Assembly (NCBI GenBank): GCA_029983695.1
Contig: JASBZB010000007.1
Location: 62,001 to 126,000 of the forward strand
Origin: Lutispora sp003527145
Lineage (GTDB): Bacteria > Bacillota > Clostridia > Lutisporales > Lutisporaceae
Length of the DNA stretch: 64,000 nucleotides
Direction: 5' to 3'
Shown: positions 24,809-33,223 of the stretch, one piece after another
How positions within the stretch are numbered: position 1 is the first letter of the stretch
How the letters are laid out: each line of letters opens with the position of its first letter
Translations under genes and position numbers: made by a program
Notes under the pieces: generated by a model
What the model was told of the DNA's origin: nothing
The model's database searches: none
The model's input: the letters and a program-made list of their open reading frames with translations, nothing else

Positions 24809-24934
24809 ATAAATTGAGTCACTCCCTTAGAATACTGTTAATAATGATTAGCATTAGTAACAGAGGCGATTATTATTCTATACAATGCTTTTGTTTTAGA
24901 TTGTGATGAAATCACATGCATATTTTTACAGTGA

Positions 24935-24963
24935 TTGAATTTATGTTTATAAAGCATTATAAT
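24935..24963 (+). promoter_or_regulatory. Candidate promoter of the rnf operon
   Basis: TTGAAT (24935-24940), 17 bases, TATAAT (24958-24963). The dyad TGTGAT-GAA-ATCACA sits 18 bases upstream, the position of an activator. It would give a leader of about 185 bases. An alternative is TTGACA at 24999-25004 with a poorer -10 near 25023. Confidence 0.5.
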
Positions 24964-25014
24964 TTAGTAAGTATAAAAAACAGGCTCTAAAGGACTTATT
25001 GACAAAGCTAACGT

Positions 25015-25032
25015 TTGTTAAATAATAAACTT
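25015..25032. promoter_or_regulatory. Rex-like site upstream of rnfC
   Basis: TTGTTAA-ATAA-TAAACTT has a perfect left half-site and a partial right half, 11 of 14 positions of the Rex consensus. It overlaps the -10 region of the downstream candidate promoter. In this A+T-rich gap the match alone is weak. Confidence 0.3.
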
Positions 25033-25154
25033 TTTGTATTTCATGGGCTGAAAAGGATTTCAGGTAAGGGTGTCGAATAAGAACAATTTGTGGGTTTGTT
25101 CTAAAATTACATTATTAATTTTGTAATTCTTTTATAATATAAGGGGTGAGTTAA

Positions 25155-26492
25155 ATGAACATAAGAACGCTTTCCTTTAAAGGAGGAACTCATCCGCCAC
25201 ACAGCAAGGAAGCAACAGAAAAACTGGCCGTTATAAAGGCCAAATCACCGGAGGTTGTTGTAATACCAATGCAGCAGCATATAGGTGCACCTTGCGAGCC
25301 AACTGTCAAGGTTGGTGATGAAGTAAAGGTTGGGCAGAAAATTGGCGAGGCTAAAGGTTTTGTGTCATCTCCGATACACTCAAGTGTATCCGGAAAAGTG
25401 ATTTCAATAGAACCCAGACTTTATTCAGGCGGAACCAAAACAACCTGTGTCGTAATTGAAAACGATATGCAGGAAATATTATCGGAGACTGTTACACCTA
25501 AAGGAGAACTTGAAAATCTGTCATCAGAACAGCTGAAGGAAATTATCAAGAATGCCGGAATGGTAGGCATGGGTGGAGCAACCTTCCCTACTCACGTAAA
25601 GCTGGCTTTGCCTCCGGGAAAAACAGTTGATACGGTAATATTAAACGGTGCAGAATGCGAACCCTATTTGACATCCGATCATAGGCTGATGCTGGAAAAC
25701 CCGAAAGCAGTTGTGTTCGGTTTAAAAGCTCTTATGAAGGCTTTAAATGTGGATAAAGGTTTTATAGGCGTGGAGACAAATAAGCCTGATGCGCTGGAAG
25801 CAATGTATAATGCTGCAAAGGATGAAAAAGGCATTGAAGTTGTAGCCCTCAAGACCAAGTATCCTCAAGGAGCGGAGAAGCAGCTGATATATGCCTGCAC
25901 AGGAAGAGAAGTGCCGAGCGGCGGGCTCCCTGCGGATGTAGGTGTTGTAGTGAACAATGTAGGAACTGCCGCTGCCGTAGCTGATGCTGTCAGGACAGGG
26001 ATGCCTTTGATTCAAAGGATTGTGACCGTGACGGGTAAAGGTGTGAAAACTCCGAAAAATTTATTAGTCAAAATTGGGACATCCTTCAGAGAAGTTATTG
26101 ATGAATGCGGCGGATTTTCCGGAAGCGTAGGGAAAGTGATTGCAGGCGGTCCCATGATGGGTATTGCTCAGTTTTCTATAGATATACCGGTCATTAAAGG
26201 AACCTCAGGCATATTGGTTTTGGCAGAAGAGGATGCAAAGCTGCCTGAGCCTTCAAATTGCATCAGATGCGGAAAATGCGTAACGGTATGCCCTATCAAC
26301 CTTATGCCTTTGCATATAAGCAATTACTCTCTTCAAGATAAATTTGATCAAGCCGAGGAAGTAAATGCTATGGACTGCATAGAATGCGGCTCCTGCTCTT
26401 TTGTGTGCCCTGCAAAGAGACCTTTGGTGGATTCTATCAGGGTTGCTAAAAGAGAGATTCTGGCTAAGCGCAAAAAAGCGCAGTCCAAGTGA
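25155..26492 (+). CDS. rnfC: Rnf complex subunit C (NADH-binding)
   Basis: A 445-residue peripheral subunit of the Rnf complex, which couples ferredoxin oxidation and NAD reduction to ion pumping. The N-terminal barrel-sandwich region has KGGTHPPHSKE. The NuoF-like FMN/NADH part shows GMVGMGGATFPTHVKL near residue 136-150 and NGAECEPYLTSDHRLM. Two 4Fe-4S motifs end the protein, CIRCGKCVTVCP near 372 and CIECGSCSFVCP near 411. It is the first of six consecutive genes in the clostridial order C-D-G-E-A-B, with a GGGGTGAG site. Confidence 0.97.
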   Translation: MNIRTLSFKGGTHPPHSKEATEKLAVIKAKSPEVVVIPMQQHIGAPCEPTVKVGDEVKVGQKIGEAKGFVSSPIHSSVSGKVISIEPRLYSGGTKTTCVVIENDMQEILSETVTPKGELENLSSEQLKEIIKNAGMVGMGGATFPTHVKLALPPGKTVDTVILNGAECEPYLTSDHRLMLENPKAVVFGLKALMKALNVDKGFIGVETNKPDALEAMYNAAKDEKGIEVVALKTKYPQGAEKQLIYACTGREVPSGGLPADVGVVVNNVGTAAAVADAVRTGMPLIQRIVTVTGKGVKTPKNLLVKIGTSFREVIDECGGFSGSVGKVIAGGPMMGIAQFSIDIPVIKGTSGILVLAEEDAKLPEPSNCIRCGKCVTVCPINLMPLHISNYSLQDKFDQAEEVNAMDCIECGSCSFVCPAKRPLVDSIRVAKREILAKRKKAQSK

Positions 26493-26503
26493 TGGGAGGT
26501 ATT

Positions 26504-27505
26504 ATGTTGGATAGTGCTATGTTTAGAGTGACTTCTTCTCCTCATATAAGATCGGGAGAGACTACTCAAAGAATAATGTTGGATGTAATAATAGCTTTGA
26601 TGCCTGCGCTGTTTGCAGGAGTATTTTACTTTGGTATGAGAGCACTGATTGTAGCTTTGATTGCAGTTGTATTTGCGGTAGGAACAGAAGTTGTGATGCA
26701 GAAGGTATTGAAAAGACCTGTTACGATTAATGATTTAAGTGCAGTTGTAACGGGCTTACTATTGGCTTTTAATGTGCCGTCTACAGCACCCTGGTGGCTG
26801 GTTGCCATAGGTTCAATATTTGCCATTGCAGTAGTAAAACACTGCTTTGGAGGATTAGGCCACAATTTTATGAATCCTGCTTTGGCGGCCAGAGCATTAT
26901 TGCTGGCTTCCTGGCCTGTGAGAATGACCTCATCAGCGTTTTTAGCACCGGGAGCTGATGCTGTGAGCACAGCTACTCCTTTGGCCTTAATAAAAGGAGG
27001 CATGAGCTTCGTGAACGGCGCACCTGTTGCAGCAGCAGGAGAGGCGGCTGGACAAGCATTGCCTTCAATCTGGAATTTATTCATCGGTAATGTAGGCGGA
27101 TGTATAGGAGAGACTTCTGCGCTAGCTCTTTTGGTAGGCGGATTGTATCTCGTATACAGAGGAGTTATCAGCATCAGAATACCAGGGGTTTATATTGGGA
27201 CGGTAGCTGTACTGTCATTTATACTTGGAGGGTTTAACCCATACTATCCTATATATCATATATTTGCAGGCGGATTGTTTCTGGGTGCATTTTTTATGGC
27301 AACTGACTATGCTTCAAGTCCTATGACTGCAAAAGGTCAAATAGTTATGGGAATAGGTGCAGGTATTTTAACCGTATTGATAAGATTTTTTGGTGCCTAT
27401 CCGGAAGGAGTTTCATATTCTATACTTTTGATGAATGTTGCAACTCCTTTGATAGATAGATTTACCATGCCCAAAAAATTTGGGGAGGTGAATAAAAGTG
27501 CGTGA
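26504..27505 (+). CDS. rnfD: Rnf complex subunit D
   Basis: A 333-residue integral membrane subunit with about nine or ten helices, homologous to NqrB. It carries a covalently bound FMN; the expected attachment Thr is in VSTATPLALIKG near residue 150. SPHIRSGETTQRIMLDV at the start and FATDYASSPMTAKGQ-like sequence near 260 are family signatures. An upstream GTG (26489) and ATG (26492) are in frame, but GGGAGGT lies just before the ATG at 26504, which is taken as the start. It overlaps rnfG by 8 bases. Confidence 0.96.
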   Translation: MLDSAMFRVTSSPHIRSGETTQRIMLDVIIALMPALFAGVFYFGMRALIVALIAVVFAVGTEVVMQKVLKRPVTINDLSAVVTGLLLAFNVPSTAPWWLVAIGSIFAIAVVKHCFGGLGHNFMNPALAARALLLASWPVRMTSSAFLAPGADAVSTATPLALIKGGMSFVNGAPVAAAGEAAGQALPSIWNLFIGNVGGCIGETSALALLVGGLYLVYRGVISIRIPGVYIGTVAVLSFILGGFNPYYPIYHIFAGGLFLGAFFMATDYASSPMTAKGQIVMGIGAGILTVLIRFFGAYPEGVSYSILLMNVATPLIDRFTMPKKFGEVNKSA

Positions 27506-28082
27506 TTATATAAGGCTTACAGGGGTGCTTCTTATTGTATGTGTGATCGCAGCTGCAGTATTGGGCGCCACGAATTATATTACCGTCGATAAAATTGCTG
27601 AGCAGGCTGTTAAAGCAAATGATGAAGCCAGAAGAAACGTGCTTTCTCAAGCTGAGGATTTTGAAAAAATCAAAGGGGATAAGATTGCTGAGATCCTATC
27701 TAAAGCAGAATATGACAGCATAAGAGAAGTTTATGAGGCAAAAGCAGGCGGCAACGTTGTAGGCTATGCTATAAAAACCTCGCCTAAAGGATATGGCGGC
27801 GAGATAGAAGTTATGGTCGGTGTTGATATCGAAGGAAAGGTTTCCGGCATCAAGGTTGGAAACAACAGCGAAACGCCGGGTCTTGGCAAAAACGCAACCA
27901 CACCTAAATTTCAAGATCAGTTCAAGATGAAAAATTGGAATGATGGCATTAAGGTAATAAAAAATGGTACTCCAAAAGATAATGAAGCAGTTGCTATTGC
28001 CGGTGCTACCATAACATCAAGTGCAGTAACAAAAGGTGTTAATCAAGCACTCAATCTGGCGAAGGAATTATCCGGCAAATAA
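27498..28082 (+). CDS. rnfG: Rnf complex subunit G (FMN-binding)
   Basis: A 194-residue subunit with one N-terminal membrane helix (about residues 6-27) and an extracytoplasmic FMN-binding domain. The covalent flavin attachment motif is in IAGATITSSAVTKGV near residues 168-182. GYGGEIEVMVGVD and the NSETPGLG segment are also typical. It starts with GTG inside rnfD, behind GGGGAGG, indicating translational coupling. Confidence 0.96.
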   Translation: MRDYIRLTGVLLIVCVIAAAVLGATNYITVDKIAEQAVKANDEARRNVLSQAEDFEKIKGDKIAEILSKAEYDSIREVYEAKAGGNVVGYAIKTSPKGYGGEIEVMVGVDIEGKVSGIKVGNNSETPGLGKNATTPKFQDQFKMKNWNDGIKVIKNGTPKDNEAVAIAGATITSSAVTKGVNQALNLAKELSGK

Positions 28083-28102
28083 GTATTTTGGAGGTGAAAG
28101 CA

Positions 28103-28696
28103 ATGAAACTGTGGAAAGATTTTACAAATGGTATAGTTAAAGAAAATCCTACCTTCAGACTGGTTCTGGGGACCTGCCCCACCATGGCCGTCACTACGGC
28201 AGTATTTAACGGTATAGGCATGGGGATTGCTGCTACAGCAGTTCTGATCGGTTCCAATCTGATAATATCTTTGATAAATAAAATTGTGCCAAGCGAGGTT
28301 AGAATACCTATTTATGTAGTAGTTATCGCTACTTTCGTTGGAGCAGTGGAAATGCTTATAAAGGCCTTTTCTCCTGCATTGGACAGCGCATTAGGAATAT
28401 TTATTCCTTTAATCGTTGTAAACTGTATAATCCTAGCAAGGGCCGAATCCTTTGCATCGAAAAATCCGCCGCTGAACTCGATAATGGACGGACTTGGAAT
28501 GGGTATTGGATTCACTTTGGCTCTTACTTTTATGAGTTCCATAAGAGAAATATTGGGTGCAGGTACATTCTTGGGGATGCCTCTGTTCGGAGCAGCCTTT
28601 GAGCCTGCATTGATTTTGATTTTACCGCCTGGAGGCTTTTTGGTGTTCGGTTTGAGCATAGCATTAGTAAATAAGCTTACGGCGAAAAAAGCGTAG
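28103..28696 (+). CDS. rnfE: Rnf complex subunit E
   Basis: A 197-residue integral membrane subunit with six helices, a homologue of NqrD. LWKDFTNGIVKENPTFRLVL at the start and LGTCPTMAVTTAVFNGIGMG are family signatures, as is ARAESFASKNPPLNSIMDGL near 120. RnfA and RnfE together hold an intramembrane iron cluster in known complexes. An in-frame TTG at 28088 precedes the GGAGGTGA site, so the ATG at 28103 is used. Confidence 0.96.
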   Translation: MKLWKDFTNGIVKENPTFRLVLGTCPTMAVTTAVFNGIGMGIAATAVLIGSNLIISLINKIVPSEVRIPIYVVVIATFVGAVEMLIKAFSPALDSALGIFIPLIVVNCIILARAESFASKNPPLNSIMDGLGMGIGFTLALTFMSSIREILGAGTFLGMPLFGAAFEPALILILPPGGFLVFGLSIALVNKLTAKKA

Positions 28697-28711
28697 GGAG
28701 GGGACGATAAT

Positions 28712-29284
28712 ATGAAGCTTATAATAATACTTCTAAGTGCAATATTTGTCAATAATTTTGTTCTCTCCAGGTTTTTAGGCATATGTCCTTTCCTTGGAGT
28801 TTCCAAAAAAGTTGAAACAGCTCTTGGAATGGGTTTGGCAGTAACATTTGTTATGGCATTGGCATCGGTTATGACCTGGATGGTTCAATATTTTATTTTG
28901 GAGCCTTTGCACATCGCATATTTGCAGACAGCGGCTTTTATACTTGTAATAGCCGGTCTTGTACAGTTTGTTGAAATGGTAATAAAAAAGACGAGTCCCA
29001 CATTATATCAGGCTCTTGGCGTATATCTCCCATTGATAACAACCAACTGTGCCGTATTGGGCGTTGCCATATTGAACATTGAGAGCGGCTACAATTTGAT
29101 TGAAACTTTGATAAACGGTGTGGGTGGGGCCCTGGGCTTTACTCTTGCGATTGTATTATTCGCAGGAGTAAGAGAGAGGCTTGACACAGCCCCATATCCA
29201 AAGGGTTTGGATGGCTTCCCTATAGCTCTCATTACTGCCAGCTTGCTGTCAATAGCCTTTTTTGGCTTCAGCGGCCTGCTGTAA
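28712..29284 (+). CDS. rnfA: Rnf complex subunit A
   Basis: A 190-residue membrane subunit with six helices, paralogous to RnfE. The N-terminus FVNNFVLSRFLGICPFLGVS contains the conserved Cys of the first helix, and TTNCAVLGVAILN near 110 contains the second, the pair expected to bind the membrane Fe-S centre. It follows rnfE by 15 bases behind GGGAGGGG. Confidence 0.96.
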   Translation: MKLIIILLSAIFVNNFVLSRFLGICPFLGVSKKVETALGMGLAVTFVMALASVMTWMVQYFILEPLHIAYLQTAAFILVIAGLVQFVEMVIKKTSPTLYQALGVYLPLITTNCAVLGVAILNIESGYNLIETLINGVGGALGFTLAIVLFAGVRERLDTAPYPKGLDGFPIALITASLLSIAFFGFSGLL

Positions 29285-29314
29285 TGAGTATACTTTAGAA
29301 AGAGGTGAATTGCC

Positions 29315-30292
29315 TTGATAAATAATTTATTATGGCCGGTAATTACGCTTGGCGGACTTGCAGTGTTTTTCGGTATAGTTCTGGCCTACGCCTCAAAAAA
29401 ATTTGCTGTAGAGGCAGATCCTAAGGTTGGGGAAGTCAGGTTTGTTTTGCCGGGTGCAAACTGCGGCGGCTGCGGATTTGCTGGCTGTGATGCTCTCGCA
29501 GAAGCAATTGTTAGAGGAGAAGCTCCTGTCAATGCTTGCCCTGTAGGAGGATCTGAACTGGCTAAAAAAGTGGCTGAAATCATGGGAGTCACGGCGGAAG
29601 ATACTGAAAGAATGGTAGCAAGAGTAATTTGCGGCGGCGATTGTGATAATGCAAAAGAAAAATATGAATACCAGGGTATACAAGACTGCAAAGCAGCGGA
29701 GATGCTGGCAGGAGGAAGCAAAAGCTGCCGCTTTGGCTGCACAGGCCTTGGAACCTGTGAAAGGATATGCCCCTTTGATGCTATACATGTGGTGAATGGA
29801 GTGGCAGTAGTTGATGACACAAAATGTACCGCATGTAAAAAATGTATTGAAGCATGTCCTAAACATATAATAGAGCTAGTGCCTGTTTCGAGGCAGGTAA
29901 GAGTTTTATGCAAAAATACAGATAAAGGCAAGGCAGTTGTCGAAGTCTGCAAGGTAGGCTGCATAGGATGCCAGAAATGTGTTAAAGCATGTCAATTTGA
30001 TGCTATGACCTTTGACAATAATTTGGCTAAAATAGATTATAGCAAATGCACAAATTGCATGGTATGCGCAGAGGTATGTCCTACAAAAACCATATATGCG
30101 GATTTCGGCAACAGAAAGAAAGCCTTTATAAACGAGGATCAATGCATAGGCTGCACCATATGTGCAAAAAATTGCAAATTCGAGGCTATTGAGGGCGAGC
30201 TTAAGCAAAAGCATAAGGTATTGGAAGATAAGTGTACCGGCTGCGGACAATGTGCGGCAAAATGCCCTAAAAAATGTATTGATATGATATGA
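29315..30292 (+). CDS. rnfB: Rnf complex subunit B (ferredoxin-accepting, many Fe-S clusters)
   Basis: A 325-residue electron-input subunit. After one N-terminal membrane helix (about residues 6-24) comes the Fes domain with CGGCGFAGCDALAEAI near residue 50. Six 4Fe-4S ferredoxin-type motifs follow; clear ones are CTACKKCIEACP, CIGCQKCVKACQ, CTNCMVCAEVCP, CIGCTICAKNCK and CTGCGQCAAKCP. This extended set is characteristic of acetogenic and clostridial RnfB, while proteobacterial RnfB has fewer. The start is TTG at 29315 behind AGAGGTGA. It ends the operon; a hairpin follows. Confidence 0.96.
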   Translation: MINNLLWPVITLGGLAVFFGIVLAYASKKFAVEADPKVGEVRFVLPGANCGGCGFAGCDALAEAIVRGEAPVNACPVGGSELAKKVAEIMGVTAEDTERMVARVICGGDCDNAKEKYEYQGIQDCKAAEMLAGGSKSCRFGCTGLGTCERICPFDAIHVVNGVAVVDDTKCTACKKCIEACPKHIIELVPVSRQVRVLCKNTDKGKAVVEVCKVGCIGCQKCVKACQFDAMTFDNNLAKIDYSKCTNCMVCAEVCPTKTIYADFGNRKKAFINEDQCIGCTICAKNCKFEAIEGELKQKHKVLEDKCTGCGQCAAKCPKKCIDMI

Positions 30293-30298
30293 GGTTAG

Positions 30299-30327
30299 AG
30301 AGCGGATACGGTTGTATCCGCTCTTTC
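30299..30327 (+). terminator. Terminator of the rnf operon
   Basis: AGAGCGGATAC (30299-30309) pairs perfectly with GTATCCGCTCT (30314-30324) over a 4-base loop, ending in TTT. It begins 7 bases after the rnfB stop. Confidence 0.8.
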
Positions 30328-30455
30328 CATCATTTGCAATATGCATTATTTCATTGAAGTTATGAATCATAAATGATAAACTTAAATGGAGGATTTTGAC
30401 CGAATCCATTGAATAATGGCGTATAACTATATTAGATTAAGTTGGGGGTGTTTTT

Positions 30456-30707
30456 ATGATGAGAAACACTGGAAGAAACGGCTGGATACTGCTGCTCATA
30501 CTCATATGCGGTGTTGTTGTCGGAGGATTTATTGGAGAAATACTAGGAAACTATATTCCCATTTTAAAATACGGATATAACTTGGGAGTGAGCCCTCATA
30601 CTTATGACCTCAGAGTCATTAAACTAACCTTCGGTCTTACTTTTAACATCAATATGTTTTCAATACTGGGAATAATAATAGCTATATTAGTGTTCAGAAA
30701 AATGTAG
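30456..30707 (+). CDS. DUF4321 family small membrane protein
   Basis: An 83-residue membrane protein with an N-terminal helix at about residues 10-32 (WILLLILICGVVVGGFIG) and a C-terminal one at about 62-80. The centre contains YGYNLGVSPHTYDLRVIKLT. This matches DUF4321, a family found beside maf in clostridia. Its function is unknown. It starts behind GGGGGTG and runs into maf after 10 bases, so the two are probably cotranscribed. Confidence 0.8.
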   Translation: MMRNTGRNGWILLLILICGVVVGGFIGEILGNYIPILKYGYNLGVSPHTYDLRVIKLTFGLTFNINMFSILGIIIAILVFRKM

Positions 30708-30717
30708 GTGAAAGCAT

Positions 30718-31323
30718 ATGCGGATCATACTTGCTTCAAATTCTCCCAGAAGAAGAGAGATATTGTCACAATTGGGAGTTCAATACGATGTCATACCCTC
30801 AGATTATGAAGAAAAATCGGAAAATAATAATCCTTATGAGCTTGTGATGCTATTTGCAGAGAATAAAGCAAAAAGCGTTGCTGAATCTATAAAGGAAAAA
30901 GCTTTGGTAATAGGAGCCGATACGATAGTATATAAGGATGAGGTAATGGGCAAGCCCAAAAGCAAGGCTGATGCAGCCGGCATGCTTAAAAAGCTCAGCG
31001 GATCAACACACAGTGTTATTACCGGCATATCTGTCATTCAAACACCTGAAATGAAAATAATCACTGATTATGAGGAGACTATAGTCAGATTTAAAGATAT
31101 TTCAGAGAGCGAGATAGATGCTTATGTCAGATCAGGAGAACCCGCGGATAAGGCCGGAGCATACGCAATTCAAGGCTTGGGCTCATTATTGGTGCAAGGA
31201 ATAGAAGGCTGCTATTTTAATGTTGTCGGGCTTCCGGTATACAAGCTGTCCGTTATACTTGAAAGGTTGGGTTATAAGATTCTTAACCGGGATTCTAATG
31301 CAATATTTTGTTGTCCTGACTGA
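30718..31323 (+). CDS. maf: Maf-family nucleoside triphosphate pyrophosphatase
   Basis: A 201-residue house-cleaning enzyme that hydrolyses non-canonical or dTTP/UTP nucleotides to monophosphates and is linked to septum control. The signature ASNSPRRREIL is at residues 5-15, with the catalytic region ADTIVYKDEVMGKPKSKADA near 66-85 and the IQGLGSLLVQGIEGCYFNVVGLP C-terminal motif in part. Its position ahead of radC and mreBCD is the classic Firmicute order. Confidence 0.95.
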   Translation: MRIILASNSPRRREILSQLGVQYDVIPSDYEEKSENNNPYELVMLFAENKAKSVAESIKEKALVIGADTIVYKDEVMGKPKSKADAAGMLKKLSGSTHSVITGISVIQTPEMKIITDYEETIVRFKDISESEIDAYVRSGEPADKAGAYAIQGLGSLLVQGIEGCYFNVVGLPVYKLSVILERLGYKILNRDSNAIFCCPD

Positions 31324-31332
31324 TATAAGAGT

Positions 31333-31436
31333 GCATTGCGGAGGGACTTAGAGTTTGTTAGTTTTGATGCAACCCTATGCAAGCTTACAAAGTCTTAGTG
31401 ACGGAGCTCTCGCAATCGTTATCAGTTAGGATAACG
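31333..31436 (+). ncRNA. Candidate structured leader upstream of radC-mreBCD
   Basis: The gap between maf and radC folds in a way that suggests a leader RNA. ATTGCG (31335-31340) pairs with CGCAAT (31411-31416), extended by GAG/CTC with one bulge. Inside, GACTT (31345-31349) pairs with AAGTC (31390-31394). A second hairpin, CGTTATC/GATAACG (31417-31436), stands just before the ribosome site. It does not match any riboswitch consensus I know, and there is no U-run. The class is unassigned. Confidence 0.4.
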
Positions 31437-31457
31437 GTAAAATAGGGGGTGGATTTT

Positions 31458-32153
31458 GTGAAGGATACTGTAAAGAATATCACTATCGCTGAATTGCCCG
31501 AAAGCGAAAGACCAAGGGAAAAAATGTTTAGAAAAGGTCCTAAAGCGTTATCAAATGCAGAATTATTGGCAATAATACTAAGGACTGGAATAAAAAATCA
31601 AAGCGCCTTATCCATTGCATACAACATTCTGTCGGAGCATAACGGTTTAAAGTTTCTTGCCAATGCCACCGTAGAAGAATTGAGCCAGATGGAAGGTGTG
31701 GGATTAGCCAAGGCAACCCAGCTTATGGCTGTTGCAGAGCTGGGCAAGAGAATATCCCAGTATGGGGCGGAGGATGATGCTTACATAAGATGTCCCAAGG
31801 ATGCTGCTGATATATTGATGGAAGAAATGCGATATCTCAATAAAGAATATATGAAGGTGATATTGCTGAATATTAAATGCAAGGTCATCAGCATAGAAGA
31901 GATATCCATAGGCAGCTTGAATTCTTCCCTAGCCCACCCGCGGGAAATATTTGTGCCTGCTGTAAAAAAATCCAGTGCTGCAATAGTGATGGCTCATAAC
32001 CATCCCAGCGGTGATCCAAGCCCCAGCAGGGATGATATAGATCTCACCAAAAGGATATCTGAGGCAGGTAAAATATTGGGCATAGAGCTTTACGATCATA
32101 TAATAATAGGAAATGGAATTTATGTAAGTCTAAAAGAAAAAAATCTTTTCTGA
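31458..32153 (+). CDS. radC: RadC family JAB/MPN-domain protein
   Basis: A 231-residue RadC protein. The N-terminal helix-hairpin-helix part has EKMFRKGPKALSNAELLAII and QMEGVGLAKATQL. The C-terminal JAMM metalloprotease-like fold has the zinc motif AHNHPSGDPSPSRDDIDLT near residue 180. Despite its name, no direct role in DNA repair is established for the family. The frame is open to a GTG at 31449, but that codon is part of the ribosome site AGGGGGTGG, so the GTG at 31458 is used. It is next to mreB, the standard position. Confidence 0.93.
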   Translation: MKDTVKNITIAELPESERPREKMFRKGPKALSNAELLAIILRTGIKNQSALSIAYNILSEHNGLKFLANATVEELSQMEGVGLAKATQLMAVAELGKRISQYGAEDDAYIRCPKDAADILMEEMRYLNKEYMKVILLNIKCKVISIEEISIGSLNSSLAHPREIFVPAVKKSSAAIVMAHNHPSGDPSPSRDDIDLTKRISEAGKILGIELYDHIIIGNGIYVSLKEKNLF

Positions 32154-32173
32154 CCAAGGAGGAAAAATAGCAA

Positions 32174-33205
32174 ATGAGTTTATTTAACGCTTTCTCAAAG
32201 GATATAGCAATAGATTTAGGTACAGCCAACACATTGGTATACTTAAAGGGTAAGGGTATAGTTATCAGAGAACCCTCGGTAGTAGCCATAAATACAGAAA
32301 ATGATTCAGTAAAAGCAGTGGGAGAGGAAGCCAAGCAAATGATTGGCAGGACACCGGGGCATATTGTGGCAATAAGACCTATGAAGGATGGTGTAATTGC
32401 TGATTTTCATATCACTCAGAGTATGTTAAAATATTTTATAAGGCAAGTATCCAAAAATATTGCCATAGGAAAGCCAAGAGTATTGGTAAGCGTACCTTCA
32501 GGCACAACTGAAGTAGAAGAGCGTGCTGTAATAGAAGCTGCACTCCAGGCAGGAGCCAAGGTAGCCAAGATTATAGAAGAGCCTATGGCGGCAGCTATAG
32601 GTGCGGGTCTGCCGGTTGGCGAGCCGACGGGAAGCATGATTGTAAATATAGGCGGAGGGACTACAGAGATAGCTATAATATCTTTAGGCGGTATAGTTAC
32701 AAGCAAATCTATCAGATCCGCAGGGGATAAATTTGACGAGGCGATAGTAAGCTATGTTAAAAGAAATTATAATCTTGCTATCGGATTGAGAACGGCGGAA
32801 GAGGTAAAAATAAACATAGGGTCTGCTTATCCTATGGAAACGGAAGAATCTATGCAGATAAGAGGAAGGGATCTGGTGTCCGGTCTTCCTAAAACGATTC
32901 AGGTGACTTCCACAGAAATATTGGAAGCTCTGAGGGAACCTGTCGGAGCTATCATAGAAGGAGTGAAATCTACTCTTGAAAAGACCCCGCCTGAATTAGC
33001 ATCGGATATCATGGACAGAGGAATAATGGTTTCCGGAGGAGGAGCCAATTTGAAAGGTATAGATGCCTTGATAAGAAAAGAAACAGGTATGCCTGTTCAA
33101 ATCGCCGACACTCCTTTGGACTGTGTGGTTATGGGAGCAGGGAAGGCATTGGAGCAATATGAACAAATCAATAATTCACCTTACAATGGGAAATATAGGA
33201 GATAG
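32174..33205 (+). CDS. mreB: Rod shape-determining protein MreB
   Basis: A 343-residue bacterial actin that directs lateral cell-wall synthesis. It shows the phosphate-1 loop DLGTANTLVYLKGKGIV near residue 14, the EEPMAAAIGAGLPVGEP segment, the phosphate-2 region NIGGGTTEIAII near 160 and VSGGGANLKGIDALI near 283. It starts 20 bases after radC behind AAGGAGG and opens mreBCD-pbp2. The N-terminal SLFNAFSKDIA would be the membrane-binding segment. Confidence 0.97.
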   Translation: MSLFNAFSKDIAIDLGTANTLVYLKGKGIVIREPSVVAINTENDSVKAVGEEAKQMIGRTPGHIVAIRPMKDGVIADFHITQSMLKYFIRQVSKNIAIGKPRVLVSVPSGTTEVEERAVIEAALQAGAKVAKIIEEPMAAAIGAGLPVGEPTGSMIVNIGGGTTEIAIISLGGIVTSKSIRSAGDKFDEAIVSYVKRNYNLAIGLRTAEEVKINIGSAYPMETEESMQIRGRDLVSGLPKTIQVTSTEILEALREPVGAIIEGVKSTLEKTPPELASDIMDRGIMVSGGGANLKGIDALIRKETGMPVQIADTPLDCVVMGAGKALEQYEQINNSPYNGKYRR

Positions 33206-33223
33206 CTTTGGAGCGTGAACCGC

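Larger units (their letters stand above)
24809..25154. other. Regulatory intergenic region between DUF3189 and rnfC
   Basis: This 346-base divergent gap carries no gene. It holds the dyad TAATG-ATTAG-CATTA (24842-24856) near the DUF3189 side, the dyad TGTGAT-GAA-ATCACA (24902-24916), two promoter candidates for rnfC (24935-24963 and 24999-25028), a Rex-like site (25015-25032) and the inverted repeat AGAACAA/TTGTTCT (25080-25102). A TATAAT at 25133-25138 is too close to the rnfC ribosome site to be its promoter. Confidence 0.5.

Noticed and set aside
25133..25138. TATAAT as the rnfC promoter -10
   Set aside because: A start from this box would fall on the rnfC ribosome site, and no -35 is found at the right distance.
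31324..31457. Cyclic-di-GMP-I riboswitch before radC
   Set aside because: The GCAAACC-like and GACGCAAAGCC-like core sequences and the GAAA tetraloop are not present, so I left the leader unassigned.
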